From Arctopsyche grandis (taxonomy: Eukaryota; Arthropoda; Insecta; Trichoptera; Hydropsychidae): DNA of 64,000 nt. Location of the stretch: NCBI RefSeq assembly GCF_051622035.1, contig NC_135357.1, positions 14,033,001 through 14,097,000 on the forward strand, written 5' to 3'. Below the pieces are notes generated by a model that had not been told where the DNA came from, did no database searches, and saw only the letters and a list, made by a program, of their open reading frames with translations. The translations under genes and the position numbers were made by a program. Shown piece by piece: positions 50,616-63,600 of the stretch; the stretch's first letter is position 1; each line of letters starts with the position of its first letter.

Positions 50616-52771
50616 TTTACAAATATACTCTACGTCGTGACTTGAGGGAATTATAACCTAGTGCTTCCAGCAAGTAGGCACTAGGATAAAGCCAAGGATA
50701 GTGACCCTAAACTATCATACGTATATACATACATGTAAGTATATCTGAGAAACCTCCTGTGCACTCTATCAACTCTCAAGCAATGTGACAGTGACAGATG
50801 CTCGATCGAGGTACCAGTTTTTCGTTTCGACGCTACGTTATTATTTTTCTTTCATTAAAACGATATGTTTTTAAACGTAACGCAGACTAATTAAGTGATG
50901 TGTAATAGTATAAATAAATCGTAGAACAAAATTTCCTCTTTGTACATACGTATGTACATTTCGAAAAACATTAAATATTATGTTTTGTGTTTAAAAATAT
51001 TTTAAATACTAGTGAGCTGTAATACGTTTATTTTTTTTCGAGATTCTCAACATATCGAATTAAAATAAGCGATAAAAATTTGTGAACAAATTTCGAACAA
51101 AGTCGAACAGCAATAGTGTTTTTGGAACTGAAAATTGGACTTCCACCACTTTAATATATAACGGATCATATATTATAATCAGCGGCGTGCCGTGGAAATT
51201 TTCCTGTCTTTATCGCACAACCTCATTTTGGTGTGCGCGAGCAGAAACCAAGGGGACTCTGTATGACGTCTCCCAGTACCCCTGTATCCTGCGCGGGCAT
51301 ACGATAAAAACGCGGAGATTTCCACGGCACGCCTCTGATTGTAATATTTATTCAAGTGACCAAATATGTCAATTGACAACAGAAGTATTTTGTTTACACA
51401 GTGAATCACGTCATCAACGCTACTGGCATTTTAAGCATGACGTCTATAGCGGTCATCCGCGGGGAAAGGGTTAATAATTCCAATTTTGGTATACCTTATG
51501 GTATCGTAACTTTGATCGCAGACGGGCTTTGGTGTCTTTTAATTTTGAAGGATTTTTTTCGTTACTGGTGTTGCTCAGGCATCACTGGTAACGCCGGCTA
51601 ATATTATACATAATATTTCCATATAATCTGTTGTTAAATGTTTTGTTTTTTTTTATTACAAATTTTCCATTTCTTATAGTCTTTTGGGATGTATTTTATT
51701 TACGTTTTCGTTTTAAAAAATAAATAATTCATTAGTCTTCGATGGAAACATAACATTGTATATATATATATACATATGTACATACATAGGTAATATGTAG
51801 TCGTGTCCCGTTAAATTCGGTCCATTATATACACACACACACTTACCAGTATAAAATATACCAGATTACGAAGCAGCACGATAGTAACCGGATACCCTTT
51901 ATTGTTCTCATTATTCTGCGCCTTTGATATCAAAATCGCAGTCTGGTTTTTTTCTACACATACACACATATATACATACACATACACCCTCGCTAACACT
52001 ACACAGATATTTTCTCACACTTTATCTGTCTGCCCTTTTATCTTAGCGCGTCCTTTTTTGCGACCCTCCCAGCCGCGGGAAGCTTCTTGAAGATGGCCGT
52101 CGAGATGACTGTCACTCGGTGACAAGTCATAACTAGCGCTACGGCACCTATCCGACAAGTTCTACCCTGTATCCTCACACCCTTACATGGTATCGATCAC
52201 AACCCCCATTCGTGAAAAAGTTTACTCTACGATGTTTTTTTTTTTTTAAGATTTAGCCGTTGCGCTTTGCCTCGGCGTGCGCGGGTTATAATCGGCTGTG
52301 GCGAATCTAAATTTGAACACATCTATAGGTCGAAAAGGCGTGTCGTGACCCGAGAGGTCTCGACCCGATCTGAATCTGAGTGGGGAGGGTGACGGTGGTA
52401 GGGGTGGGAGAAGAGTGTGGGAGGGTACGTGGGCCGCCGGTGCGCGACCGCTGACGAGGCTTTTGTACGAGAGAGCTGGAAGAGATGTCATGAGATATGA
52501 CGATAGGTGTGCGATTTGACGGTGGATGACGAAACTCGCGTGAATGGAGGCTTTATAGGTGTTCGGTTGCACTGGCGGTGTTGGCGTGAGTGTGGGTGGT
52601 GTGACTATAATATACGCACATATTTTTTTATACGCTCAAAACATATCTAATTGTATTTTATTATTGATATTTGAAGAATGAAAACGAGTCGGGTCAAATT
52701 ACTCGAATAATGTATTATGTATGTGGTTGACCAATAAGGCTAAATTGCCAAAGGGTTTATTGTATTCGAGG
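50616..52771. other. Non-coding apart from the hAT MITE at 51180
   Basis: A mixed-composition region at 52040-52600 has no splice-consistent frame and is not repeated in this window; possible regulatory DNA. Confidence 0.4.
51180..51337. mobile_element. hAT-type MITE
   Basis: A 158-base element with inverted ends CAGCGGCGTGCCGTGGAAAT and, reversed, CAGAGGCGTGCCGTGGAAAT (one mismatch in 20). The flanks ATTATAAT and ATTGTAAT are an 8-bp duplication with one change. CAGxGGCG ends with 8-bp duplications are typical of hAT elements. Confidence 0.8.
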
Positions 52772-53692
52772 TAGGGATCCCAAATATTCGTCGACTTCAA
52801 CTATTCGAATATCGAATAGTAAAACAAGAGCTATTCGAATATTCGAATATATTCGAAAATTAAAAAAAAGGTAATTACATATGTACTAAGCATAAATTAC
52901 ATTATATTTATAAATGTAATATATTAAAATTAATAAAACGTAATTTCAAGAAAATTAAAAAAAACATGAAACTAAAATCCACAAAAAAATGAGATAAAAA
53001 TTTATAAACTCCTGCTGTAATTAAAGATGCACTATTTTTGCTTAATTTTTTGATTGCGGTTTCAACGGGAGTAAGAACATCAATTCAAAATATATATTTC
53101 ATTCTTAGAAACAGTTGAAACATTGAAATTATATTCTTTTAGTGATATGTTTACACTTTCGTAAACTTGAATAAATCGTCTTATCATAGTTGCCATTGAA
53201 TTCCACCTCGTTTTTACATCCAATAATAATTTCAATTTACTTTCTTTTTTCATTATGATTTCTTCTAAAAATTTATATTTCGCCGGTTTGTCGCAGCGAC
53301 ATTGTTGGGACTATGGACTAGGCTTAAATATTCGTATTATTTTTAATGTTTTCTAAAATTTCGTAGAGATTATTATCGATCGAAAAATGTTTTTTCTTCA
53401 AACATTTCTGTATTTAATGAATAAAAATCCGTTTCTTCACATGTAGACATTTCATCTTCCTCATTATCTTCATTTTCATCACAATTATCGCTATTACATA
53501 TTTAATTTTCTTCATAATCATCGGCTTCTTCGTCATCACTCTTTTCATATTGATTTTGTGTATTTATTTTATAAAAAAATATATACACGAATAATATTCT
53601 AATAGTTGATGAAATATTCGAATAACGAATAGCTGAAAATCAGACGAATAATTCGAATACTCGAATATTTGAATATTAGATTGGGATCCCTA
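52772..53692 (-). mobile_element. hAT element with transposase fragment
   Basis: Inverted ends TAGGGATCCCAA on both sides (921 bases), with subterminal ATTCGAATA repeats. On the - strand, 53310 down to 53084 is open and encodes KLLLDVKTRWNSM followed by MIRRFIQVYE, the conserved TRWNS block of hAT transposases. The frame stops soon after, so it is an internally deleted or dead copy. Flanks ATTCGAGG/ATTCCCAG match in 5 of 8 positions. Confidence 0.65.
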
Positions 53693-53697
53693 ATTCC

Positions 53698-54537
53698 CAG
53701 GGATCCCGGGACACGTGTAAAAAACATTTTTTTTCCAATTTAATATATATTTTATTACTAAAAAAAATAATTATGTACTTACAAAATATAAAAAAAGTAA
53801 ATATTACATGATACATCTATTAACTTGGTTTTATTGTTAAAAGGGACGAATTTTTTTTTTTTTAATTATCGGTTTTTTCTCCTGTCAGTATGTATATTTT
53901 AATTTCTTTTTTAAAGTCGAGGTTATCTTTATTTACGTTGTTTTGTATATTTGTCTTTGATAACTCCTTATTTAATTCTTCATCCATCGTCAAACACATA
54001 ATTGTTTCATCTTTATCCGAATCTAAAAGAGTTTCTACCATTGTGGAATCGTCAATACAAGAAGGATATACTCGCTTCATAATAGTTTCACCGTAGGATA
54101 CACATTTGCTTTTATTACAACACTCAAGAATGTTTTGTTCGGTATAAAATTAGAATTATTTAAAATTTGTGTTAAAAAAATAAATTTCAGGCTTCCTCTT
54201 TCTTCGATTTTAATTTTCAATTCTCGGAATAATTCATCGGTAAGGACAAGTCCTTCGGTATTGAGATTTTCCAAAAATAGAATTATAAGAAACGATTTTG
54301 GCCATTATGCTCATAAAACTTCCACGTTCGGGGAATGCGCTGTACTTAGTGCTAAACAACAAACCTTTTGAGAATATTTTACAATTCTTTATGTATTTGA
54401 TTTATTATTTCAGACGTTGTATATTTTCAAGATTTGATTAAATCCAATTCCCGGGATTCGAGATAAGACACGGGATAACAAAAATTCCATGAATTCCCGG
54501 GAATGTCTCTCCCGGGTCGACCTGGTCAGAAACCCTA
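53698..54537 (-). mobile_element. Probable second TIR element with protein remnant
   Basis: It begins CAGGGATCCCGGGA directly beside the hAT element and ends with AACCCTA before GTATG; several CCCGGGA motifs occur at both ends. Two short - strand frames at 54274-54077 and 54080-53862 (ELFRELKIKIEERGS; DEELNKELSK) may be pieces of one transposase, but I do not recognise a firm motif. Confidence 0.35.
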
Positions 54538-55079
54538 GTATGTACATATATAGTATTAAATGTAAGCTCGGAATACATTTCTAAGCCCGCTTTAAAGGTC
54601 ACGGAATTTGACCCTTAAAGCCCTCAACATGAGGCCACCCCCCCAAAGAATACAGTCCAAGAGACCCTTTCGTCGGAGAAAATACGAAAATACGCTCGGA
54701 ATACATTAATGGGTTTTATTAAATTTGTTTCCGATATGATTTTATTTGTTGCTTTTTAAATACATAATGTTGCATGTCAGTTGCGTGCCGTGCCTATTAC
54801 CCACACATATGCAAATTCCTACAATGAAATGTAATATCAATAATTTATCGAAATCATTATGAATTTTATATTTGAATTAGGATCATACCAAAGGTTTTTA
54901 AACATGTCAATTAATTTTAATTTTTTTAGAAATGGTAATCATTGTTATATAAGAGTTTTGCACTTATTAATTGTTCTGTTTCTAAAGGAATTATTTTATA
55001 TACAAATGATTATATTTTAACTTATATGTACATATGTATGTAGATACATGAAGTCAATTTTCTTCTTTTTTTTTTTTCA

Positions 55080-55400
55080 AATTTTTGGACTTAAACAAAT
55101 TTTTAGAGATAGGGAATGGAATACATGGGTTAGAAGTATGACAAGGGTAGTGGGTATAGCGGAGAGAATGATGAGGTTGAAATGGCAATGGGCGGGACAT
55201 GTAACTAGAAGAATGGACAAAATAAGTGCTGGAATGGTACCCGAGAGAATGGTAAGATGGTGAAAGGAAGGCTGCGAGGAAGATGGGTAGACGAACTTAG
55301 GAAAATGTGTGGAGTGAGATGGATGAGAGTTGTGCAATGTAGAGACGATGTAGAGACAATGTGGAGAGGTCTTCATCCAGCAGTGGATGATGATGTTATA
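55080..55400 (+). pseudogene. RTE LINE 3' fragment
   Basis: The translation holds EWNTWVRSMTRVV, LKWQWAGHVTRRMD and, after a frame change near 55255, GRWVDELRKMCGVRWM and HPAVDD, closely matching the last 100 residues of the intact RTE protein at 10102-13059. It runs into GATGATGAT at its 3' end as that element does. It is 5'-truncated and broken by a frameshift. Confidence 0.8.
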
Positions 55401-56498
55401 AATATTTTCAATGATAATACAATATTTTATCAAAGATTTTTTTACAAAGTCTTTGAATCGTTTGAGAAAGTTGATAGTAATTAGTATTTGTATATTTCTT
55501 TAAAATATTGTGAATGTGTTTAAGAAAATATTTTTATGTGGTATTTTCTATATCTACTTATCCGTCTATCCGTCTATGCGTCTCAAAATAAACATAATAT
55601 TTAAAAGCAATATCCGTTTAAATTGAATCAAAATAGCTTTATCAATAGCTGTAATTATGCCAGAAGGACTTTCAAGCTTCTATACGGAATCGTAAAGGTT
55701 AAAAAGATTACCGAAAACGATTAAGCCGACGATTGATATTATTTTTGTGCTATAAAATGATCGTTTACGGAGATAAAACAAGATTCAATGCATATACTCA
55801 TGTTAACCTTCAATAGAATTGAAATTTGAAAGTCATTTCCGCATAATAGTCACGTTTTCACGCTTTTCACACTTTTCAAGTTTCAGCTTTAATTCCAATA
55901 AATTCTTACAATATTTGTACGATTCGGCGTCGGATGGGGGGTGTTGGGCGGGTGGGCCTATTTCCAAACGCCTTTTAAAAGAGATTCGATTTGAGATTTA
56001 CGCGCGGCTCTAAAAAAAGGGGAGGAAACTCCCCCATCACAACTACGCGAACGAGGCGTGAGGCTGCGGGGTAGTAGTATGTGCGAAAAATTTGTACGAA
56101 ATTCGAAAAGTCGGAATGATGCGATTTATATTCACAGTTATCGCCGTGAAAAGTTTATGATTATTGTGTACCGAAGCGGCGTTATGCGCTATGTCGAAAA
56201 TCGTTACTCGTGCCTTAATATTTTATCTGAGGGGAATGTTTTCTTATCAATCTATGTTATGTGTCTAATATGTATGTACATATACATATGTATGTACATA
56301 TATGCATTTTATGAGTAGTAGTTTACGGTTATGCTAAATATTGTCTAGCTTTTATACTTTATTGCGCCTTTCATAATTTATTTTTACTTTATCTATGTAG
56401 TAGTAACAATAGATGAAGTTTTGTGATCATGCGAAAATTCGAACTCGAGATTTTGGCTGATTCGAACTCAGAATTGATCACTGATCTCGTTTTCATGA
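55401..56498. other. Non-coding, nothing recognised
   Basis: A GATCATGCGAAAATT block near 56427 recurs near 60151, a minor shared repeat. Confidence 0.5.
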
Positions 56499-57317
56499 TC
56501 TAGAAAAAATGTGTGTGTGTCTGTATATTTTGTGGATTTTTTGAACACAGTTTTTCCTATCGAACTGAAACTTAGTATTGGTTACTGAAATTCTTATGGA
56601 CACGACGTAAATTTTTAAGTTGACCGGAAAGGGTACCTCTCCTTATAGGTGTCTCCTTTTTTTAAGTTTTTGAATTAAATTATCTCCCAAACCGCTAACT
56701 AAACGTATCAATCTGAAACATTATATTATTTTGTATTCTTTATGTACTAACTTAGAGCTGATAAGGTTTTGGTCAGAATTCGTAAACCGGAAGTATTATT
56801 TTTTTTTAAAACAATATTTCATTCTTTTATTTTGACCTTTTAAATTATTTTATTCTTCTAGATATTTATTGTGTATCAAAAATGCTGTTAGTATTTAGTT
56901 AAATGCTATTAGTATTTCATAATGCTGCCGGTATGTGTCTGTACGGTTCAATATCGAATTTTGTTTTGTGACCTTATATTCCTCAAATTCATAGATAAAG
57001 TCATGGGTTGGTCACATCCGAATTTTTTAATTTTCTCACTGATTAGCTTTGTTACAATGGATATGAAATTCTTTTGTTAAACGAAATAATTTTGAATATA
57101 TTACTTATACATTACATTACAATTATAGGGAAGCGTCCTTTTAGGTTTCATTTTAATTAGGTTGTGTAATGTATTTTTTTGGAACATTGTGAATATTGGA
57201 AAAATTTAAATTGAAATTTATATTATTTTGTTTGTCTCTATTATAATTCCTTTTATTAATTTAATAAAAACAAAGTTTTCATTTTTTCTTCAGTCGGCTT
57301 TGAAAATTTGGAGCTAG
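56499..57317 (+). mobile_element. Possible Helitron-like element
   Basis: It starts A|TCTAGAAAAAATGTGTG and ends GGAGCTAG|T after about 819 bases with no coding content. The start resembles other Helitron 5' ends in the window, and the CGAACTGAAACTTAGTATTGG block is of the type seen in repetitive insect DNA. No clear 3' hairpin, so the call rests only on end motifs. Confidence 0.3.
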
Positions 57318-57548
57318 TATGTATAAAATACATACATATATACTATATATGTACATATGTATACATACATAGTACATATGTATGTATATGTACATAACTA
57401 CACGATATATTCTTTCTACCTATAGATACATAGAAGAAAGTGAAGTTTGCCATTTACGAAAAATAACTTGATTTTCATGGCGACGAAAATGAATAAAAAA
57501 ATATAAAGGGCATACTTAAGAAATAGTCTTATATGTACATATGTAAAA

Positions 57549-58122
57549 GGGCTGGAAAGTCGGTTTATAATATATCGACTCCGAGTCCGACTCCGAACTC
57601 CGACTCCAACTTTATAGTATGATCGACATTTCTTGCCAACGTATAAAATTATTAGTAATGGAAATTATAGTGATATTAAAAAAATAGAGGTATTAAAAAA
57701 AACACTCCAATTTATTGCATTATTGGTTATGAAATTGGTTTAAATAAAATAAGTACATTCATGTACGTTAAGTACATTAAGTATATATGTATGTGCATTC
57801 AGTGTATGTGTATGAATTTTATAAACAAACAAATCAATTTAATAAAAAAAATGAACGTAAAAATGAAAATAAAAAAGGTTTTGGCTACAATACATCAAAG
57901 TATGTACGTGCAATTCAACAATTTTATTTGTAATGTAATTTAAATTCATGATTTTTATAAAAAAATATATTAAATTTCAATTTATTTCAATAAAATTAGA
58001 GACATAGACTTAGTCATTATAAAGAAAATAATAAAGGGAGTCGTTTTATTATTTTCATTTTTTATGACTCCGACTCCACTTGATATGTTCCGACTCCTCG
58101 ACTCCAACTCCACAGCCATGGT
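57549..58122. mobile_element. TIR element with GGCTG..GTCGGAGTCGG ends, copy 2
   Basis: Left end AGGGCTGGAAAGTCGG with CGACTCCGAGTCCGACTCC; right end GACTCCAACTCCACAGCCATGG. The interior is homologous to 40134-40866 but lacks the MITE insertion. The ends carry repeated CTCCGA units, common in this transposon type. Confidence 0.6.
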
Positions 58123-59544
58123 GTTAATAGATAGCTCTTGTTATTACAATTTTTTTTATATAATCGATATTTAAACAGTTACAATCAATATTCTTTATTT
58201 TTTTACGTCCATTACATATGTAAATTTTTAATGAAAGGAATTTTCATCATTAATGTGAGCAATAATATCTTTAAATTTTGCAACGCCTCCTTGATATTTA
58301 ATATTACTTATATGCCGAGTGTTTCGACAAGTACGTTTCCGTCATTAACAGGTTTTGCAACGATAATTTGAGTCTAGATTAATTTTGTGTGCAAAACACA
58401 GCCACACATAGACACGCAAACGACTTAAGTCAATTCATAATCTAAAAAAAAAAAAACTAAAAAATGTGAAGGGTATTAATCGGTAAATTTACATGCATTT
58501 TTTTACTATGACTTAATCTCGTCAGTTCGGACGCGGATTTCATTCATAAGAATTCGACGTAATCAACACTCAAGGCATAACGCAAACGTTCGATGGCCAC
58601 TTGACCAGTCCAAGTGTCTATGTAACTCTACTTATTTGCCGACACATGCGCGTTATTATCTTTGGTCAGGTCTCGTGTCGAAACCGACGACTCCCACGTC
58701 CATTCGGCCAAAATATCATGACGATGCAGCATCCATTCATGATTTTTTTCGACCAGAAAATAATAAAAAAAAAACGTACATAAGAATACGGCAGGTGAAA
58801 GGAGTTGAAAAATCGACTAGATAGTTATGCGTGGGAGTTCAAAATCAATAGTGGGCACTAGGCCGCTCGCTGATGTCATGCTTGCAACGAAATCTCCTAC
58901 AAACCTCTCCAAATTGTTGATGATCGACCTTATAAAATACCCGTGTGTCGAAATTAGCGCTATTTAGAAGAGCTATCTTGCAGAAAATCACACGTACATA
59001 CACACGTGTGTGCGTTTCGCGTCATTAGGTTAGGTTCTGAATGTATCAAAAACCAATTATCCTTTTATCGGGGAAACGTGTAGTATACAAATCATACAAA
59101 TTCGTTGTGTACCGTTAATGGCAACTCGGGTGTACCGTTTTATATCCATTAACCCGAGCTGGGGCTATCCATTCTTTACGATGTTTCGTGGCGACATTAA
59201 ATCTGGAGATAAGAATGAATAATTATGTTGAAATTGTCTCGCGTTGTTTTTTGGCCGTTGTACAGTGTGCCGTGCCGCTTGTGGTCCATTTTGAACGGTG
59301 CATCGTTTTTGAATGCGTTCCAAAACTACGTTCTATTCTCGTTCATTCCAACTGTTAAATTAACCGATGCCCGCTGTGTCCTGGTTATGGATTACCTATA
59401 CGTTGCTATAATTCGAAATCGCCTTTGTTTTCGGAATATCGGTTCATTTCTACTAAAGCTGGACGAAAATTGACGATTTCGGTTATAAAATCGAACACAC
59501 ATTACATAATGATTAAATTTTAACCTATATATGTATGTGTGTTA
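58123..59544. other. Non-coding, nothing recognised
   Basis: Short frames at 58601-58824 have no motif. Confidence 0.5.
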
Positions 59545-60135
59545 CCGTCAAAGTGTATTACCAGTTGTAATATATATTATCTAGTGTTTTGGATAATTCA
59601 TATTCGAATACAAATTACCTACTAGGTATTAGTTTCTACGGGTGAAAATACAGTCTCACCGGTTCTCGCCAGTAATAACAATATATATTAGCTTTGACAG
59701 TTCAGATTTGTTTACAGAACGCTTATGGATTCAACAATGCGTTGATATTACCTATGTACTAATAAGAATTATGGAAAAGATGTTCATATTACGATATCCC
59801 TAAAACGTATTCAAAACAAAAATATGATTTTCCAACTCAAATGACGTTAATACTAGTCAAGTGACGTTTTCAAGAAAATCAGTACTGTGAATAAAAATAC
59901 ATCAAAATCAGGTTGCATTAAAAGCCTATGTGTGTAGGTTCTGTGAATAATATTCAAAAAGTAGATGAAAGAAACGGAATACAACGAAGAACAGAATACA
60001 TATTGACTGATTCTGACCAATTATACATAATATGTTGTAAATCCATTGTGTCATGAAATAACTACCTACGTTGTATATATGAAACATATTGTAACTAATC
60101 AAAATATATTACAACTGGTAATTACACTTTGACTG
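59545..60135. mobile_element. TIR element with GTCAAAGTGTAATTACCAG ends
   Basis: The ends CCGTCAAAGTGTATTACCAG and, reversed, CAGTCAAAGTGTAATTACCAG, each followed by TTGTAATATAT, are inverted over about 32 bases. The 591-base element has no ORF. The ends resemble Tc1/mariner-type MITEs, but a clean TA duplication is not visible. Confidence 0.5.
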
Positions 60136-60384
60136 AAATATATACATATATGATCATGCGAAAATTTGGATTTGAAATTTTTACTGATTTTTAGATACTC
60201 GGTGTCAATCACGTTTTATTATTAAAGGATTCTAATAATAAAACGTGACCAAAAAACCTGGATAGGTTTTTTGTCCACTGAATTTCCAAGCAGTTTATGT
60301 ACATATGTATACCTACATATGTATGTTGCTATTTTATAAAAATAATAAAAATCGACCAAAATATTTTTTTTTATTTTATTCATA

Positions 60385-60610
60385 TCTAATATATAATTTC
60401 GAAAGAGACTTTGTATCTGTGTAAGTATGTATGTATCTTTAGTTGGGAACTTCGTAAAAAAAGTCAAAATTTCTATAAAATACGACGATTCGATTTTTTT
60501 TCCGATTCAAATAAATTTAATAAACAACCAAATGAATATTTACTATTAGATTCGGCATTTTTGCGCTGTTTACATTACAAATACTGAGCGAAGCCGGGTA
60601 AAACAACTAG
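60385..60610 (+). mobile_element. Non-autonomous Helitron, family 1, copy E
   Basis: Complete 226-base copy on the + strand. It starts A|TCTAATATATAATTTCG, carries GACGATTCGATTTTTTTT and TTACTATTAGATTCGGC in the body, and ends with the GAGCGAAGCCGGG hairpin then TAAAACAACTAG|T. The hairpin is a 5-bp stem with one bulged A and a GAA loop. Confidence 0.8.
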
Positions 60611-63600
60611 TATGTTATATATTACTTATACTGCAAAACAACTCTTTGCTCTTACAATTCATAAAACCATTGGTATTTAGTTTTTCATATCGACATCTAC
60701 CGATTGGGCAAAATAATTTATGGAGTTAATTCGAAATTCGATAAACACGAAAGGATCTGTTACAATTTTTTGAATTACATTTGTTGAAAAATATTATTTT
60801 TCATTAGTCATTTGAGCTATCGTATTGATTTTTATCGTATTTCATATTGAATAATTGGTATTAGTGAAACTTTATTGTAATTTATTTGAAGTAAATAAAA
60901 ATCGGCATTGAAATGTAAAATTTTCTGATTGATCCATCCGTAGACCCAATTTATTTGTACATTACAATATGTATAAATAAATTGGGTACATATGTATGTA
61001 TATGTACATTTTACGTACAAATAAATTGCTGAACTTACGTATAACATGTCGACATTCTTCTTATTATGTATGAACATATGTGCAATTTGCCTTGTTATAC
61101 CTATGTATGTATATGTAATATTGGCTAGGAAAATAGACTGAAATTTGGAAAACACGGCTACTACTTAGTGTCGTTTTTTCCGTTGCGGCTATCTCGCCGC
61201 AGAGTTTTCTTAACCCCTTCACTTCCCGGATGAGAGGCGTACGTACGTCGTAAAACTAACTAAGTTTGCAAAATTTTGAAATTTCTCCGCAATAGTTAAC
61301 CATCGCACTTTATGCTCGAGTTATTTCTCCGGGGAATGGAATGAGCGGCCTAGGTAGGGGTTAACTCTACTCACTGTCGGAAAATGGAGAGTTATACAAT
61401 TTGTCCCAGTTTGCTCTTTATCGATGTGCAAATATTTTTAAGCTAGATTTGTCCTATTATTAATTATATATACGATATGTATATTTCGTCGTGAAATCAT
61501 ATGGAGCCACTTTACGTAATCGAATTTGAATCGGCTGAGCTGACTGTATTATTATGTATGTATATCTTCGTTTTATGTTAGTCGACATACATACATATAC
61601 ATTTACGAGTAGCTAGTTGTCGTCACTCTGTCTCACAGTCCTATTTATTTCTCGCCTTTTCTGTTTTTGCAATCTATTAGGAGGCTGTCCGTGCTTAGGC
61701 GTTACCTCGAGTGACACTTTTCGCGACGTCCGTGTGTTCAACTCATTATCAATCAATCACACCGCCGAAGTGGTGTAATAACGAGCGAGGGGTTTTTTGC
61801 AGGTCCCTTCACCCACTCCCCATCGATCACTCCCACCTTCCCAGTTTCGACGAAAACGCCATCGATTTTCAAATTAAGCTCAACGTTATGACGGAAGGAT
61901 GTCTGAAGGAGATGAAGATGTATGACCGGGCGTCGTTTGAAGACTTCTTCTGCTTGAATGATCATTTTCAATACCGAAATCAATCTGTACATAGCATACT
62001 AGCTGGAGTTATTAACCTTTTTTTAGTCTAGGAATACTTGTGTATGGCAAAAAAATTATGTTTACAGATTTTTCTATAATAAATATAGCACATAAGTGAT
62101 CTTAAAATCGACCATATGTATGTTATATATATGTAAATACGTACATATATGAAAAGTCTATCAAACACTTGATTAAAAGTCCACATTTTAATAAACTAAA
62201 TTGTAATTAATTTTTCTATTTGATTCCTCATAGTACTCAACGAACATATGCATGTAGTATTCAATGCTTTCTTCGTGTATTATATTTATCTTGAGCAATT
62301 TTGATTACTTTTCTGTGATTGTAACGAATACTTTTCGGTCTCATAATGGGTTATTGGTTGCATTGTTTCAGTAACGAAAATCTCTCGTTAGTGACGGAAA
62401 TTCCACTGGTGATTGATGGCATAGTATCGTCGCCGCATACACGTATCGATAATTGACACGTGTCGGATCGAATTGATGGCGCCAAATAAAAAGCAAAATA
62501 TGAAAAAAAAAAAGAAAAGATAATTGAAATTTGTAGTGATCGTTTGTCGGATTTATTGATGGGGTGGGAAACTAGTTTTGAGCGATTGAATGAGCCACAA
62601 CTGCTGGATGGGGCGCTGAAAGCTATGAGATTACTGGGTGGTTTTTTTTTGTTTTTTTCGGATGCTTTATTGTATTGATAGTATTGACGTTTTGAAAGCT
62701 TTGAACAATTCTATGAAACGTATATATTGGAAAGAATACTCCATGTATATTTAATTTGATTTTTGTGCAACTTTTACGTACGATTTTCAAATCTAAATTT
62801 ATTTCTATTCAATTTTATATTTACTTGATGTAAAAAAGTTTTATAAATAAATATCAATTATATACATTAATATATTAAATAATAGTTTAAATAAAATTCG
62901 TTTAATCGAAATTCAATTTCCATTTATTTATCAGTATATTTACATTATTAAAAGCGCGTTTGTACGAACACAAAAAAAAGATCAGCCGTGTACAACGAAC
63001 CCTTTCGCATCCTTTGTGTAAAGTACACTTAAGCACTTTCCAAACACTGCGCAGCTAGGAACAAAGGATTTTCTCAAGGAAACAACGACCCTGAATAACT
63101 TGAGGAATTTCTGATTTTTGTTTTCGAACCCCCCCTATTGGGACGTAAGGCGAGGGGGTTAGAGGGGGGATGGGTTAAAGGTTCAAATCAATAATTCATC
63201 TGCGTGTTGGTAATGCAAATTCGATCGACGCACATCACCGCACAATCTGTTTTGGGTGAAAATCTTTAATTTTTTTTCACGCTCTGAAAACAGACACTCG
63301 AGCACGAACTTCGAGATTTTTAGGAACACATCTTGAGATTCTTTCAGTATCTTTTGATTTGCGTTTGTGTGTATATGAACGGTGCCAGGATGAACGCGGA
63401 GATAAGGCGAGTTTCCTATTGAGCCGAGTGACAGGGGGATCGGAACAATGGGGATGATATTTCAATCAGGGGGGCTGATAATGTCAAAAGTGATCGACAC
63501 GAGGAGGAGGGTCTGAAAAATTGTGGAAAACAAACCGCACCCTTGTCTCGCAGTGATTTTCGACGGGGGTCGGTTGAAAGACGAGAAGCCTCCAATAGCA

